From: Actinernus sp. WN-2022
Taxonomy: Eukaryota > Cnidaria > Anthozoa > Actiniaria > Actinernidae
Direction: 5' to 3'
NCBI GenBank assembly: GCA_030867875.1
Contig: JAOWCC010001751.1
Coordinates: forward strand, 25,102,369 to 25,166,368
Length of the DNA stretch: 64,000 nt
A program made the position numbers and the translations under genes. Numbering within the stretch: position 1 is the stretch's first letter; each line of letters opens with the position of its first letter. The notes beneath the pieces were generated by a model that was not told where the DNA came from, did no database searches, and worked only from the letters and a program-made list of their open reading frames with translations. Of the stretch, positions 45,763 to 58,229 are shown in pieces.

Positions 45763-48700
45763 TCATAGTTCAAATTCCTCTTGCTCTTGTATATTCTTCC
45801 TTATTCCTTCTCTGGCTGCAACGGCAGCACTTCTTCGTGGTCTGAACGAAGGTGCGCTCGCATCTAGCACGACTTGTGGTGCTGCTGCTGGTGTGTCGCA
45901 CGACAACTCCAGAGGGTAGAGATGTTGAACTGCACGCTCTAGGAATCCCTTGCCTGTGCGTAGCTTGACGCCTCGAACTACTCCATCTCGTCCAGGTACA
46001 TGTAGCAACCGTTCAACGATGGCAAGCACTTGCCTCTATTTCGGTCGTCGTTCTTCACAATCACTACGTCACCATTTGCAAGAGTAGACTTCTTGTTTGA
46101 GTGGATGAGGTTGTGTCTCTCCCTGAGGCCACGTGCAGCACCAACAAACGTTCGGCCATTGTCTGAATAGATTTTCTCCGGACGCCCTCTTCGTGCGATT
46201 AGCTCCGTCAGGGTGCGGAGAAACTCCTTTGTTTCCAACGTCGCGGTAAGCTCCAGATGGATGGCTCTTGTTAAACTACAGGCGTAGACGACTATATATG
46301 CTTTGGCATCCTTCTTCGTCTTGGTACGGTAGGTCAAAGGACCCGCATAATCAACTCCCAGGACCTGGAAGGGATAACCTTCACACGTACGGTCCTTTGG
46401 TAAGAGTCCTGGTGGTGGAACCGTTACGGCCTTGGCCTGAAACCGTCTGCATCCGTACCAGGACCGTGTAATGTGCTTTACAAGGCGTCTCAGATTGGGA
46501 ACCAATGCTTCTTTCGCACTTTCGACATGGTTAACCCTACTCCCCCATGCAGGGTTTGCAGGTGCATCTGTTGAACTAACTTATGTGTGTAAGCATGAGT
46601 GTCTGGCAAGTAACAACAACAACAACAACAACTTTATTTTTGTACTCTCTACTCTCTTAATATAACAAAATTACTAGTATGTGGTTTGAACGAAGAAGAG
46701 CACAGCTACTTAGATATAGCAAGAGCTAATCGAGCTAAGTAGCTGGGCCATACAGGAATAATTGCTACAGTAGTTGCTCATAAATTGGACGGAAATAAAA
46801 AACGAAAAAGAACAATACTAATACACACAAAGCTTATCAATAATAAACATACCAAAAAAAGCATTATACATACACAAAAATGGAAGTGGGCATAAGTTTA
46901 AGTACATCAGTATATCAGTCTATTAAGTAATTATTTAAAATAGAATCTGTTACGAGCCTCTTAAAACAGCCGCGACTTTTAGATTTGAAGTCTTCTTGAA
47001 TTGAATTCCACACTTTAACACCTAAAAAAACGAATATTAAATTTGCCATAATTAGTCCTTATTTTTGGAAGATAATATGATTTTTTGCAGGCTAGTCTGG
47101 TGTTATATTGATGTATTCTGTTTATGCATTTAAAGAAGTCATTAAAAGTTGGTGGAAGTCTGTTTGCATGGAAGTCATACATAAACAAAGAGTTGTTTAC
47201 ATGGATCAAATCAGTAAATTTAAGTAGCCCTAGCCTGTGGAAGAGCGGACTTGAGTGAGCTTGATAATCAGAAAAAGTTATAATTCTAACTGCTTTTTTT
47301 TGTAAAATAATGAGGGGCTTTAGTGTAGTTGAGTAAGTATTTCCCCAAGTTACTAAAGCATAAGTTAAAAAAGGATAGATTAAAGTGTAATATAGTTGAG
47401 TAAGAACTGGAGCACTTACAAAATGCCGAATTTTTGAGAGTATACCAACACAGCGTTTGATTTTCTTAGAGATGTGCAAGATATGAAATTTCCAACTGAG
47501 ATGTGAATCAATAAGAACCCCAAGGTATTTGATGCATTTTTCCTGTTTAATCTCTTTGTCATTAATATATAGTCTGGTTGCATAATTTGCAGCTTTTTGA
47601 GGAGGGTGAAATATAATGAAGTTAGTTTTGTCAATATTTAAAGAAAGTTTATTTGCAGCAAGCCAGTCAGAAACATGGCTTAAATTTTCATTAATAAGGG
47701 ATTCTAGTGCAAGCAGACTATTATTTGAACAGAATAGGTTGGTATCATCTGCAAAAATGTGAAAATTAAACAAGTTACAACAGTTACTGAAATCATTAAT
47801 GTACAGGAGAAATAGAAGAGGGCCTAGCACTGAACCTGCGGGACACCATGAGTAATAATAAGGTCATCAGATTTAACACTACCAATATTTACATGTTGCT
47901 TTCTATTTTGTAAATACGAGACAAACCAATCATTTGCAATCCCACGTATTCCATAGTGACTTAATTTCCTAATCAGTATGCTATGATCTACAGTGTCAAA
48001 GGCTTTTGAAAAGTCTAGGAAGATCCCGCATGAGTATAGGCCATCTTCTATTGCTCCCTGTATTTTATCAGTGATTAAAAGAGTTGCATGCATGGTAGAA
48101 TGATTTTCACGAAAGCCAAATTGCTTATCATATAGAATATTGTGTTTATCAATAAAAGTGATTAATCTTTTGAACATTAGCTTTTCCAAAATTTTATTAA
48201 AGATAGAGAGTAAAGAAATAGGTCGATAGTTATTCATGCATGTAACTGAGTCTTTTTTATGAACTGGGATGACATTAGCTAATTTGAAATGGTCTGGTAC
48301 ACAGCCACTACTGAAAGAGAGATTGTAAATTATTTCTAAAGGGGTTGACAAACAGGTCTTTAGGAGCTTTAACAGGCAAACAGGGATACTAAAGGGGCCT
48401 GCTGCTTTGGACGAGTTTAAACTAGAAATCTCATCCTCTATTTCCAGAGCTGTTACTGGAAATAGGTAAAAACTATTGAATTGTGAAGGTCCTAGAAAAG
48501 CTTGAGGTTCAATATCAGTGTGAGGTATTTCATCTGCTAGCTGTTTGCCAATATTAGAAAAATATTTGTTAAAAGCAGAGGCTATGGCCTTGGGATCTTT
48601 TATAGTATGATTATTCAAAACAATTTTTGAGGGCGGATTTAAGCCTTTTGGTTTAAGGGTAATCAACTCTTTTATCCCAGACCATATATTTTTAATATTT

Positions 48701-51700
48701 TTGCTATTTGCAAGGAAATAGTTATGATAGTATTTTTGCTTGCTGACTCTAAGAAGGTAACTAATCTTATTACGATAATATTTATATTTTGTAAGGTAAT
48801 ATGAATTTCTATTTAGAAGATATTTTTTGTAGAACTTTTCCTTGATCTTAATTGATACTTTAATTCCCGATGTAACCCAGGGCTTGGACAAAGACTTAAT
48901 TTCTTTTCTTGTAAGCTTACGTAAAGGAACATGCTTATTTATACTCTCAGTAACACGAGAGTAAAAGGACTGAAAAAGTGTGTTGACGTCAGCAGTATCA
49001 CTATCACAGGGCAAAACTTCAGACCAGTTAACATTGCCTAGATCAGACGTAAGTGCCTCTTTATCAAGTTTAGAATAATCCCTTTTATACATTTTAAAGT
49101 TTCTAGGAAGAGCAGAACATTTATTAATAATTAAAAAAATTGGTAGGTGATCTGTAATGTCACATAATATATTGCCACTTATAACCTGGTGTTCAAGGGA
49201 ATTAAAGAAAATATTGTCTATAAGAGTTGCCGAGTGATCAGTGATTCTAGTTGGTTTCAAAATTTGTGGATGGAAAGAATATGAACCTAGAGTATTAATA
49301 AAATCTTCAGTATCTGAGTGGGAGTCATAATTCAAAAGGTTAATATTGAAATCACCCATCAACGCACAATACTTATTTTCTTTATTTATTTTCTCAATAG
49401 TCCTATATAGAAAATCTAATGTTTTCTCTAATTTTGCATTTGGATGCCTATAAATTAAGCCACAAACAATGTTATGTTGATGAGGGATTTCAAATTCAAC
49501 CCAAAGAGATTCAAATTCAAGTTGGGAACAACAGAGGTCATTTCTTTTGATGTAAGACAAGTTATCCTTAATAAAGAACCCAACACCACCAGCATTTGAC
49601 AGGGTTGGTTGGGACAAAAAGTGATAACCAGGAAGGTTGGTATTTACGAATGGGTCTATTCCATGCCTAATTTTAGTTTCGGAAAGGCCAATAATGGAAA
49701 AAGAATGCTCTAGATCATTTAATAATTGGCAAAAAGAATCATAATTAGCAGCTAGACTTCTGATATTTAGATGTAAGGTAGAGAAAGCCTTATCATTAAA
49801 AAATGATTGAATGTCTTCACTTGAATGAAAATCGTGCGTGGAATAGTAATTAAAATTAGTTGCTGAGGGTAATTGCAAATCGATATCTATAGTAGACAGA
49901 TTGGAATTATTATTAATGGTTGACATGATGTCGAAACAGGGTAGAGAATTTAATTTGAGGTTTGCAATTTTGCTAGAGCAAAAGCATTCAGAGTTAGAAT
50001 TAAAGGTCAACTCAGCCAATTCACGACTATCTAAGGAATGAAATGGAAATATATCTGTTCGACAGTACAAGCATATCCACATATCATTGGTCCTCGAAAT
50101 ATGATTATATGAGTAAATCGGATAGTCGCCCTGTATCCGACCACGACACTCAAGTACTCCGTTCTCATTAACTTGCAGATTCAGCTGTAAGCGATCCTTG
50201 TGAAAATCACCACTGCTTTGGGCTCTCTTCGTCCAAAGCGTGTGTACATTATCTATTTCTTGGGTGGTAAGAGGACCTCTGTGCTTGCTCAGGGGGTTGC
50301 GAGAGTTGTGCAAAAACCGCAAGGCCCAAGCACCAACTCTCATGGCCTTACTCAGGCCCCATTTTGCGAGCGACCTGTCAAAGGCATCATCGTCTGCGAC
50401 AGCTGCTGCAAAAATTTCCCTGCGCACTCTAATTTCCTCTCGGTTGGCTGGTGAGGCTTCCGTCACGATATTATCTGGCCATTTGGTCTTGTCACTGAGC
50501 CACTCTGGGCCGTGCCACCACAGCTCACTCCGTTGCGGGTTGCCACCACGACTGGCCAAATCCGCTGGATTTTCTGTTGTTCTAACATGACGCCAGACTA
50601 TTTCTTGGTGTGCTCGAATCTTCAGGACACGATTCTGCACAAACTGCTTATACTCTCCATTTCTACGTATCCAATGGAGAGCAACTGTGCTGTCCAGCCA
50701 TCCGTACAGCTGTGTGACAGGAAAGCCCTTTAGCGCTGCTTTTATGTTGACTAGCAAGTTGGTAGCCATGTGCGCGGAAATCAGCTCGAATCGCGGTATG
50801 ATCAATCCTTGTTTAGCTAGTCGAGCCTCAGCAGCAACAAGGCGCTGGGTTACGCCCGACTGTTGGCGTACGACTGCATAGACCACTGCGCCTACTCCTT
50901 GGCCACTGGCATCACCATAACTATGTAGCTCTATCTCCTTGAAAGGCTCTCGGTACTGAGCCAAGGGGCGTGGTATGCTTACTCGCTCTGGCAAGCTCTG
51001 TTGCCATTTTCCCCATCGCAACCGCAACGAAGCAGGGAGCTCTGCATCCCATGCACCTTTTTCACAACATACATCCCGATAGAGTAGCTTTACCTCGAAA
51101 GTAAGGGGAGACAAACCCAAGGGGGTCGTAGATTATGGCTAGTTTTCGAAGCACCCCCCTTTTTGTTGACTCAACCTTTTCTCTCGGAAAGGAAACACTC
51201 AGTTCATCTTGGTGCTTGTTCCAGCCGAGTCCGAGCAGACTTGACTCCATCCCAGTTGGTTTACCGAGTTGTTGTTTCGCGTACGTGTCATCCTTGTCCG
51301 CTGTCGGGACTGCAATCTCTTCTAGATCACTGACATTAGAGTGCCACTTATGCAAAGTAAATGTGGCATCTTCAAAGATCTCGACCGCTTGGTCCTTCAG
51401 GATTTTGGCCTCTTCCACCGTTGCTGCACCAGTTAATTAAATCATCGACGTACAAATTCATACGCAATTCTGCCACGGCTTCTGGAGCGCGAGATTGCCA
51501 TTCATCCAAATGATACTCGATTACGCCCCCCAGTAGAAAGGGCGAGGGCGCCAACCCGAATAGGGCCCTCGAAAAGCGTAAAGTCTCAATATCAGAGTGT
51601 TCGCCTTGCTTCCAGTGAGAGCGAAGGGCATCCCGATCTGACTCCTTCACCCGTACCTGTAGAAATGCTTTTTTTCAGGTCTCCCGTAACGACTACCGGG

Positions 51701-51936
51701 TACGCACGCTCCCGCACGAGCACATCCCACAGCCTGTTTTGAAGGGGCGGCCCAGCGTGCAAACACTTGTTTAGCGACGGTGCGTTTGAGTGTGCTCGTG
51801 CGGATGCGTCGTAAACGATACGCGTTTTGGTAGACTCTGCTCCCTCTCTCGCCACAGCTTTATGAGGAATGTAGAATTCGACACCTTCCGCTCGTTTGTC
51901 CGCGGGCTCCACAGAACAAGCTAACCAGGTATTCAC
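45763..51936 (-). pseudogene. Decayed BEL/Pao retrotransposon pol, split by a LINE
   Basis: Reading from 51936 leftwards: reverse transcriptase (KTRIVYDASARAHSNAPSLN, then LYVDDLI with the catalytic YVDD), connection region (KLAIIYDPLGFVSP), RNase H-like region (ELHSYGDASGQGVGAVVYAV, then RTTENPADLASRG), and after the LINE insertion the integrase zinc-binding end (LQTLHGGVGLTM) and catalytic core (VDYAGPLTYRT and YSDNGRTF), with a final basic tail at 45763-46029. These are hallmarks of BEL/Pao. Frame shifts near 51650, 51400 and 51100, and one near 46000, inactivate it. The gag, protease and 5' LTR are absent, cut off at about 51937. Confidence 0.9.
46614..50121 (-). mobile_element. Nearly intact LINE inserted in the BEL/Pao element
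   Basis: A non-LTR element with, in order, a Cys-rich N-terminal segment (CLYCRTDIFPFHSLD), an apurinic-type endonuclease (LHLNIRSL, GLSETKI, GVGFFIKD, CGLIYRHPN, LMGDFNINLL, TDHLPIFL), and reverse transcriptase (NNYRPISLLS, LDFSKAFDTVDHSIL, FADDTNLF, YLGVLIDSHLSW). Coding runs from about 50117 to 47015 with a single frame break near 47828, where one G seems lost after GGTGTCCCGCAG. The 3' end reads AATAAAGTTGTTGTTG on the minus strand. AGTAA flanks both sides as a short target duplication. Confidence 0.9.
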
Positions 51937-54900
51937 TTCTAATGTTCCTATACCGCCAAGACTAGAAACACGAGGAAATCTAGCGAAGAATTGGAAGAGA
52001 TGGCTTCAACTATGGAAAGCGTACGAGACAGTGACGAATTTAAACACAAAGTCCGACAACTATCGAGTCGCCACATTTATTACATGCATTGGACCAGAAG
52101 CCCTTGAAATCCACTGTGGCTTACCATTTGCGACAGAAGAAGAAAAAGGTAAGATCGATAAAGTATACTTGAACTCTGGAACGATTATTGCATTGGTAAG
52201 ACAAACATCATTTACGAACGCTACAAGTTCAACAACCGCGTACAAGAACATGGCGAGACAGTAGACGCCTATGCGACAGCAATCCGTACGCTCGCAGACA
52301 CGTGCGAATTCGGTACACTGAAAGACGAACTTAAGGACAATGGAGTAAGAAGAAAATTACTCCAAGAGCCTAAGTTGACGCTCACAAAGTGCATTGATTA
52401 CTGTAGAGCAGCCGAACCTACAAAGAGCCAGCTCACGGATCTCTCGAGCTATGGAGCTGAAGGGAGTGAAACCGCTCACCAGCTGGACAAAGGTAAGAAA
52501 AAAAAACAGAACAGCATGATGTAAATAACATCGGTAGCAGCAAGAGCAAAATATTCGCAACTATGGAGATAGCAGATAAACCAGTAAAAATGCAGGTAGA
52601 CACTGGTGCGTCCTGTAATGTTCTGCCTCAGAGCAGAATTTGTTATCGTGGAAGATGGTTTTGCGCCACTCCTTGGTGCAAGAGCTGCACGACAGATGAA
52701 TCTCTTAGTAGTACAGCATCAAAACATCCTACAACTAGATCAGAAGGTAACAGAGAATCATGAGCCTATGCAGAGACCAGACAGTAGTATACTCACAGAA
52801 GAAAAAGTGTTGGCTGAGTATGGAGATCTGTTTAAAGGACTAGGAAAAATGGAAGGCAAACTGCACCTAGAAGTAGATGAGACGGTCACTCCAGTGGTTA
52901 TGCCACCACGACGTGTCCCGATTGCAGTGAAGGACAAGCTAAAGGAAGAGCTTGAGCGCCTAGAGAAACTAGAAGTTCTGAAAAGGGAAGATGAGCCAAC
53001 TGAATGGGTGTCTAGCCTTGTCGTAATTCAAAAGCCGAGTGGAAAGGTTAGCGTTTGCATTGACCCCCAGCGCCTTAATCAAGCACTGAAACGAAGACAC
53101 TACCCATTACCAGTAATCGACGAAATCTTGGCAGAGTTAGCAAAAGCTAAGGTGTTTACAAAGGCAAACCTAAAGGATGGATTCCCCCAGATCGAAGTGG
53201 ACGAGGAGTCTAGCAAACTAACAACATTTCAGACACCATGGGGGAGGTACCGATGGCACCTGAGTGCTTTCAACAGAAACTTGACCAAAACCTGGAGGGA
53301 CTGAAGGGTATGTACAAGATAGCAGATGACCTGCTAATCATCGGTCAAGGGGACACAGACGAGGTAGCAGAAAGAGACCATGATGAAAACCTAAGAAATC
53401 TCCTGGACAGATGTCGATCAAAGAACATCAGGCTAAACAAAGATAAGTTCCATTTCAAGTGTGATGAAGTACTGTTTAATAAACGAGCAGCAGTGTTTTA
53501 TCAGGTTTAAAACTAGAGGGCGCAGCCCGAGAGTTTTAGACCTGATAAAACACGTGCTGCAAGTTTATTAAACGGCTTCAAAAACTCATAATGGTTACTT
53601 AATGAACCATTGAACCTTTGTATTCACAACGCCATGCAACATATTCGAGTAATCACCGCCTGCAATTACGAACATCTCAAGGGATTGACATGAAGAAATT
53701 ACCATGCTATGTTGTTTGAACCGGCGTTTCGCAATGCTGAAAGCATTGCGTGGCAAGGAACAAGCTAGGGCAAGAATAATCTGCACTTGAAGGATTTGGT
53801 GTCGTGGTTGACATCGATAAAGTTCAAGACTTGGAAAGCGATGTGACTGACATGACGGCAGACTCTAATTTTTGACTCCGGCACAAAATATGAAGAGGAT
53901 GTGTGTAAGTTTAATGCACGTTTATATTATTTTACGGCTTTGAGTTTGGTTTAATAATTGGAACTAAACTGTGGCTCGGTAAACAAGTAATGGTAGTTCG
54001 ATAACTTCATTTTAAAAATATTCTCTGTGTATCTCGGTATAGTCTGCTGATATTAGTAAATTTAGTGCAAAATTTATTATCTAGGTACCTTATGTTCCGT
54101 GTACTTTTTGCTATCTTTGGGTCTTTATCAGTGAATTCTTAATTAGGATGAAACTTTATATAGAATTTCATGTTCATTAGTATTCTTTATATAAAACGTT
54201 CATCCTAATTAGCATTTCAATGAGAAAGCTAAAACATCAATAGAAATTCCAAGAGTTGCAAGGTGCTTATCCATTGTCTCAATCATTAACCCCGTTTCCC
54301 CCTGGGACAGAATTCAAATCCCTCCGCGGGCTTTTTAGAATGATGAGATTTTATCAGGTATATAGGAGCATGCACGTGACTGATTTGCTTCATCTGATTG
54401 GACAAAATGCTCATTAATTATTCATGAGTTTTTGAAGTATCATTCATTGGACACTTGATGACTAAGGATGGGCTGAAACCAGACCCAAAGAAAGTAGAAG
54501 CAATTAAGAAGATGGAGAGACCAGCAGATGTACAGGAAGTACAGAGATTCATAGGTCTTGTGAAATACTTGTCTAATTTCTTACAAGACCTATCAGAGAT
54601 GTGTGAGCCCCTCAGACGCCTGACGCATAAGGATGCAGAATGGGACTGGACTCACGAGCATAAGAGAGCCTTTGAGACAATCAAAGAGGCTGTGACCAAG
54701 ACACCAGTACTGAGATACTTCAACTCAAACGACCTAACGAAAGGACAGGGAGATGCATCTCAAGGTGGACTAGGATTCGTACTAATGCAGAAGGGCCAGC
54801 CAGTTACGTTTGCAAGCAGAGCCCTGACTCCCGCAGAGACAATGTACTCTCAAATAGAGAAGGAGCTACTTGCTCAAGTGTTCGGCATGGAACACAACCA

Positions 54901-56540
54901 TCACTACGTATACGGCAGGAAGATAATCTTGTGGACAGACCACTTGTATCAATCTCAAGAAAACCATTAGCATCTGCACCCAAGCGACTTCAAAGACTGC
55001 TGCTCAGACTACAACAATATGATGTGGAAATCCACTACAAACCAGGAAAAGAAATGTATGTAGCAGATACTCTCTCAAGAAAAGTGACAGATCAAGTACA
55101 GAAGAGGAAGTAGAGCACATCCATGCAGTGAACTTCCTTCCAGTGTCTGACCGCCAGTTAAAGGAGCTGCAGAAAGAGACAGCCTGTGACTCAACACTAC
55201 AAGGGCTGAAGAAAGTGATCATTAATGGTGGCCTGACACAAAAGAAGAACTACCAAGTACAATCCATAGCTACTTCAGTGTTCGTGATGAAATGTCGGCA
55301 CATGATGGCATCATATTCAAGGGACTAAGGTGTGTCATACCCCAGACTCTAAGATCTAGGAGAAACTACATGAATCACACATTGGTTTACAAGGTTGCCT
55401 CAGAAGAGCTAGAGAGATTGTCTACTGGCATGGGATGAATGGAGAACTTACAGACTACATATCGAAGTGGGACATTTACTCAGCATTCCAGAACAACCAG
55501 GGCAAAGAACCACTCATTTGCCATGAGATACCATCAAGGCCATGGGAGAAGATTGGTACCGACATCTTCACACTTGACAACAAAGACTTCTTGTGTACTG
55601 TAGATTATTACTCAGGATACTTTGAAGTTGATCGGCTACACAACAAGACTGGCAGTGAAATCATAAGGAAGTTGAAGAAACATTTCTCTACACATGCACG
55701 GCATACCAAACAAGATCCACAGTGACAACGGCCCACCTTTCAACTCATTAGAGTTTGAGAACTTTGCAAAGACATTTGAATTTGAGCATATTACTAGTTT
55801 TCACCAGGCTACGCTCAGAGCAATGGGAGAGTCGAAAACTCCATTAAGACTGCAAAGAACCTGATGAGGAAGGCCCAAGAATCAGAAGCAGACTACTATC
55901 TCTCTCTACTAAACTGGAGAAACACCCCAACTGAAGGAATGGACAGTTCACCAGCGCAGATAATATTTGGAAGGCGTACTAGAACACTACTGCCAACAGC
56001 TCAGAACGGTGTGTGAAACTACGAGAGACAAGCTATTTCAGAGGAAAGAGAAACAGACCAAATACTACAATCAGAACACCAAAGAGCTGCCAAGCCTCAG
56101 GAAGGGAGAGACGGTGATAGTTATCCCCAAACCTGGAGATAAGTTACACAAATGGCACCCAGCACAGGTGGAAGAGCAAGTTGATGTTAGATCCTACAAT
56201 GTCAGAACAGAGGATGGTAGAGTCTTTCGCAGGAATCGAAGACATTTGCGCATAAGCAGGGAACCCTTCTACCCATACAGACCTGCTGGAAATGAAGTTT
56301 ACATACCAACAGTAGACCAACCAAACCAGTCAAAGCCAAGTGAACCTGTAGGTAAGACAACTAAAGTTCCAGAACCACCAACAGCACAGGTTGAAGTGAA
56401 GAAAGCAGTGAGTCACCCAGACTCAAGCACACCAGCGAAAGAACTACCACAACAGCAGAGCAAGACAAGAGTCACCCGCTGTGTGAGAATGTCTAAACTT
56501 CCAAGCTATCTAAAAGACTTCGTAGTACCAACAAGCTAAG
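51937..56540 (+). pseudogene. Decayed Gypsy-type LTR retrotransposon gag-pol
   Basis: In order: gag (RLETRGNLAKNWKRWLQLWK, from 51937, start codon missing), aspartic protease (VDTGASCNVLP at about 52597), reverse transcriptase (RVPIAVKDKLKEELERLEKL, then IADDLLI as a variant catalytic motif, then LNKDKFHFK), RNase H (ASQGGLGFVLMQKGQPVTFA and PGKEMYVADTLSR), integrase (GTDIFTLDNKDF and HSDNGPPFNSLE) and a C-terminal SH3-like region (RTEDGRVFRRNRRHLR). Frame shifts occur near 52190, 52500, 53260, 55000-55120 and 55720. The reverse transcriptase is split by the insertion 53472-54432. Invertebrate K02A2.6-like Gypsy elements have this layout. Confidence 0.9.
53472..54432. mobile_element. Foldback insertion in the Gypsy reverse transcriptase
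   Basis: TGAAGTA flanks both ends (53465-53471 and 54433-54439), a 7-bp target duplication, and removing the unit restores the Gypsy frame locally. The left 100 bp (53474-53573) is itself a palindrome with arms GTTTAATAAACGAGCAGCAG... and an apex resembling those at 34.6 kb (CGCAGCCCGAGAG). A second inverted pair, CTTCAAAAACTCAT near 53578 and ATGAGTTTTTGAAG at the right end, brackets the remaining sequence. No coding capacity is seen. Confidence 0.82.
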
Positions 56541-56690
56541 TTATAGAGTATGGTCAATTTACTAGAACAATTTACTACAGTTATCGTTCGGATTAGCAAC
56601 ATATGATATTTTGATTGATAGTGCTGCCATTATGTAGCGATACTAGATTAAGCTAATTTAATTTCTTAAAAGAGTAAGGGTGTAACGATG

Positions 56691-56839
56691 GTATCCCTGT
56701 GTACATTTATCACATGACAATGCACCAATAAGAACGTTGTTGTCACATGTGCGTTGAAGGAAACCGAAGCCAGAGGAATAAACTAGAGACAAATGTATTC
56801 TTGGTTTTAGTTGAATAAATTGAATAGCTAAACATTACA
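56691..56839 (+). mobile_element. Probable 3' LTR of the Gypsy element
   Basis: The purine tract AAGAGTAAGGG is followed by TGTAACGATGG, and 149 bp later the sequence ends CATTACA, giving TGTAA...TTACA ends. An AATAAA signal lies inside. The 5' LTR is missing, so this is inferred. Confidence 0.55.
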
Positions 56840-56884
56840 AACACTAACATTCAACACAGCTTTATTATACCTTGATCTTTCCTT

Positions 56885-57800
56885 TTCCAAACATATGTTC
56901 TTGCTGTTTATGGTAACACTTACAATTCAACTCTTAAGCCACTGATAACTCTACAAAAGAAGGCAATAAGAATCATAACGTTTTCTGATTTCCGTGAGCA
57001 CTCAAGCCCTCTTTTCAAAGCATTGGGTATTCTTAAGTTTCTTGACCTAATATTCTTCACAATGCAAACTTTATGTATGATTATTTCACTTCTAGGCTGC
57101 CCATATCTTTTTCAGCTTTTTTTTATGTGTAAATGAAAGGCATAATTATAATACTAGATTGGCCGCTAGGAAAACATACTGCCTTCCCTTCGATTTTCTG
57201 GTGCAAAAATTTGTAATTCTATTAATGACGAATACAAGCTACTGTCAAAACCATCTTTTAAAAATTATATTAAAACTGATATTACCAATTCCTACCGATG
57301 CTACCTATTTTTATTTTGCCGATTTCTGTCTTTTTTCTTCTAGTTTAGTTATACTTCATTTGATGTCTGTGTGCGTATCTGCTATATATATATATATAGT
57401 TTATTGTTTCTTATCAAACTCATTAATAATTCATGAAGCCAGAAACAAAGGAAAAAATAAGTTGTATCGCCAAAATAACTGAAAACATGACTCTCTACAT
57501 CTAGACGTTTGATAAGTAAGATAAAGAATGAGTGGCCGATCTTTATCCGATTTACAAACTCTCGCTTTCAGCTCGAGTTTGTAAATCGGATAAAGATCGG
57601 CCACTCATTCTTTATCTATTACATAGAATTTGCATTGTAAGCCTACTTGACCATACCATTGTAATTTTTTTTCTATAGTGGCAATCTGACACGATTAGTT
57701 TTACTATTTTCAGATTGCCAGTAACGGACATTTATATTTTAACTGTCATGTAATTTATCAAGTGTGTGGTTACAAATAAAAGTTGTTGTTGTTGTTGTAT
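56885..57800 (+). pseudogene. LINE 3' fragment, same family as 46614-50121
   Basis: The plus strand near 56915-57060 encodes (with frame breaks) LQKKAIRIITFSDF, EHSSPLFKALGILKFLDLIF, closely matching the C-terminal region of the LINE at 47.3 kb, and the 3' end ACAAATAAAAGTTGTTGTTG matches its tail. It is 5'-truncated and interrupted by the palindrome at 57520-57616. Confidence 0.8.
57520..57616. repeat. Perfect 42-bp-arm palindrome
   Basis: Arms GATAAAGAATGAGTGGCCGA then TCTTTATCCGATTTACAAAC then TC are exact inverses around a 13-base apex (TCGCTTTCAGCTC). Perfect arms suggest a recent origin or conversion. Confidence 0.93.
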
Positions 57801-58229
57801 CATAAATTATTCTGCAATAACAATGGACACTCAATATTCTGTAGGCAGCCTTCACCTCACTTGAAGAACAATTTGAATGCTCTGAAGGAACTGGAGTGTA
57901 GTTTATACACATGGGCATATAGTTTAAGTTCTACTCTGGAGTGTAATCACCAACATTAGTCAGTATTGTGGAGCAAGCCTTGGTCATCTAAATGCTACAC
58001 ATCGCATGGTTAAGGTCCACCCTCTTGAATAACTTATGTGTCAAGACATTCAAAACGGTCTTATTTAAAGACAGACATTTTTGGTCAGGATATTAATTGT
58101 TTACACACAGTCCACACCACTGTAGCAATAAAGGGTGTGTATTTCAATTTGTGACACCACAGTAAGCCCAGTCCTTTCTCATACAAAACTATGTCGAACG
58201 CAGTTAAGTTAAAACAACTGTAGTATAAC

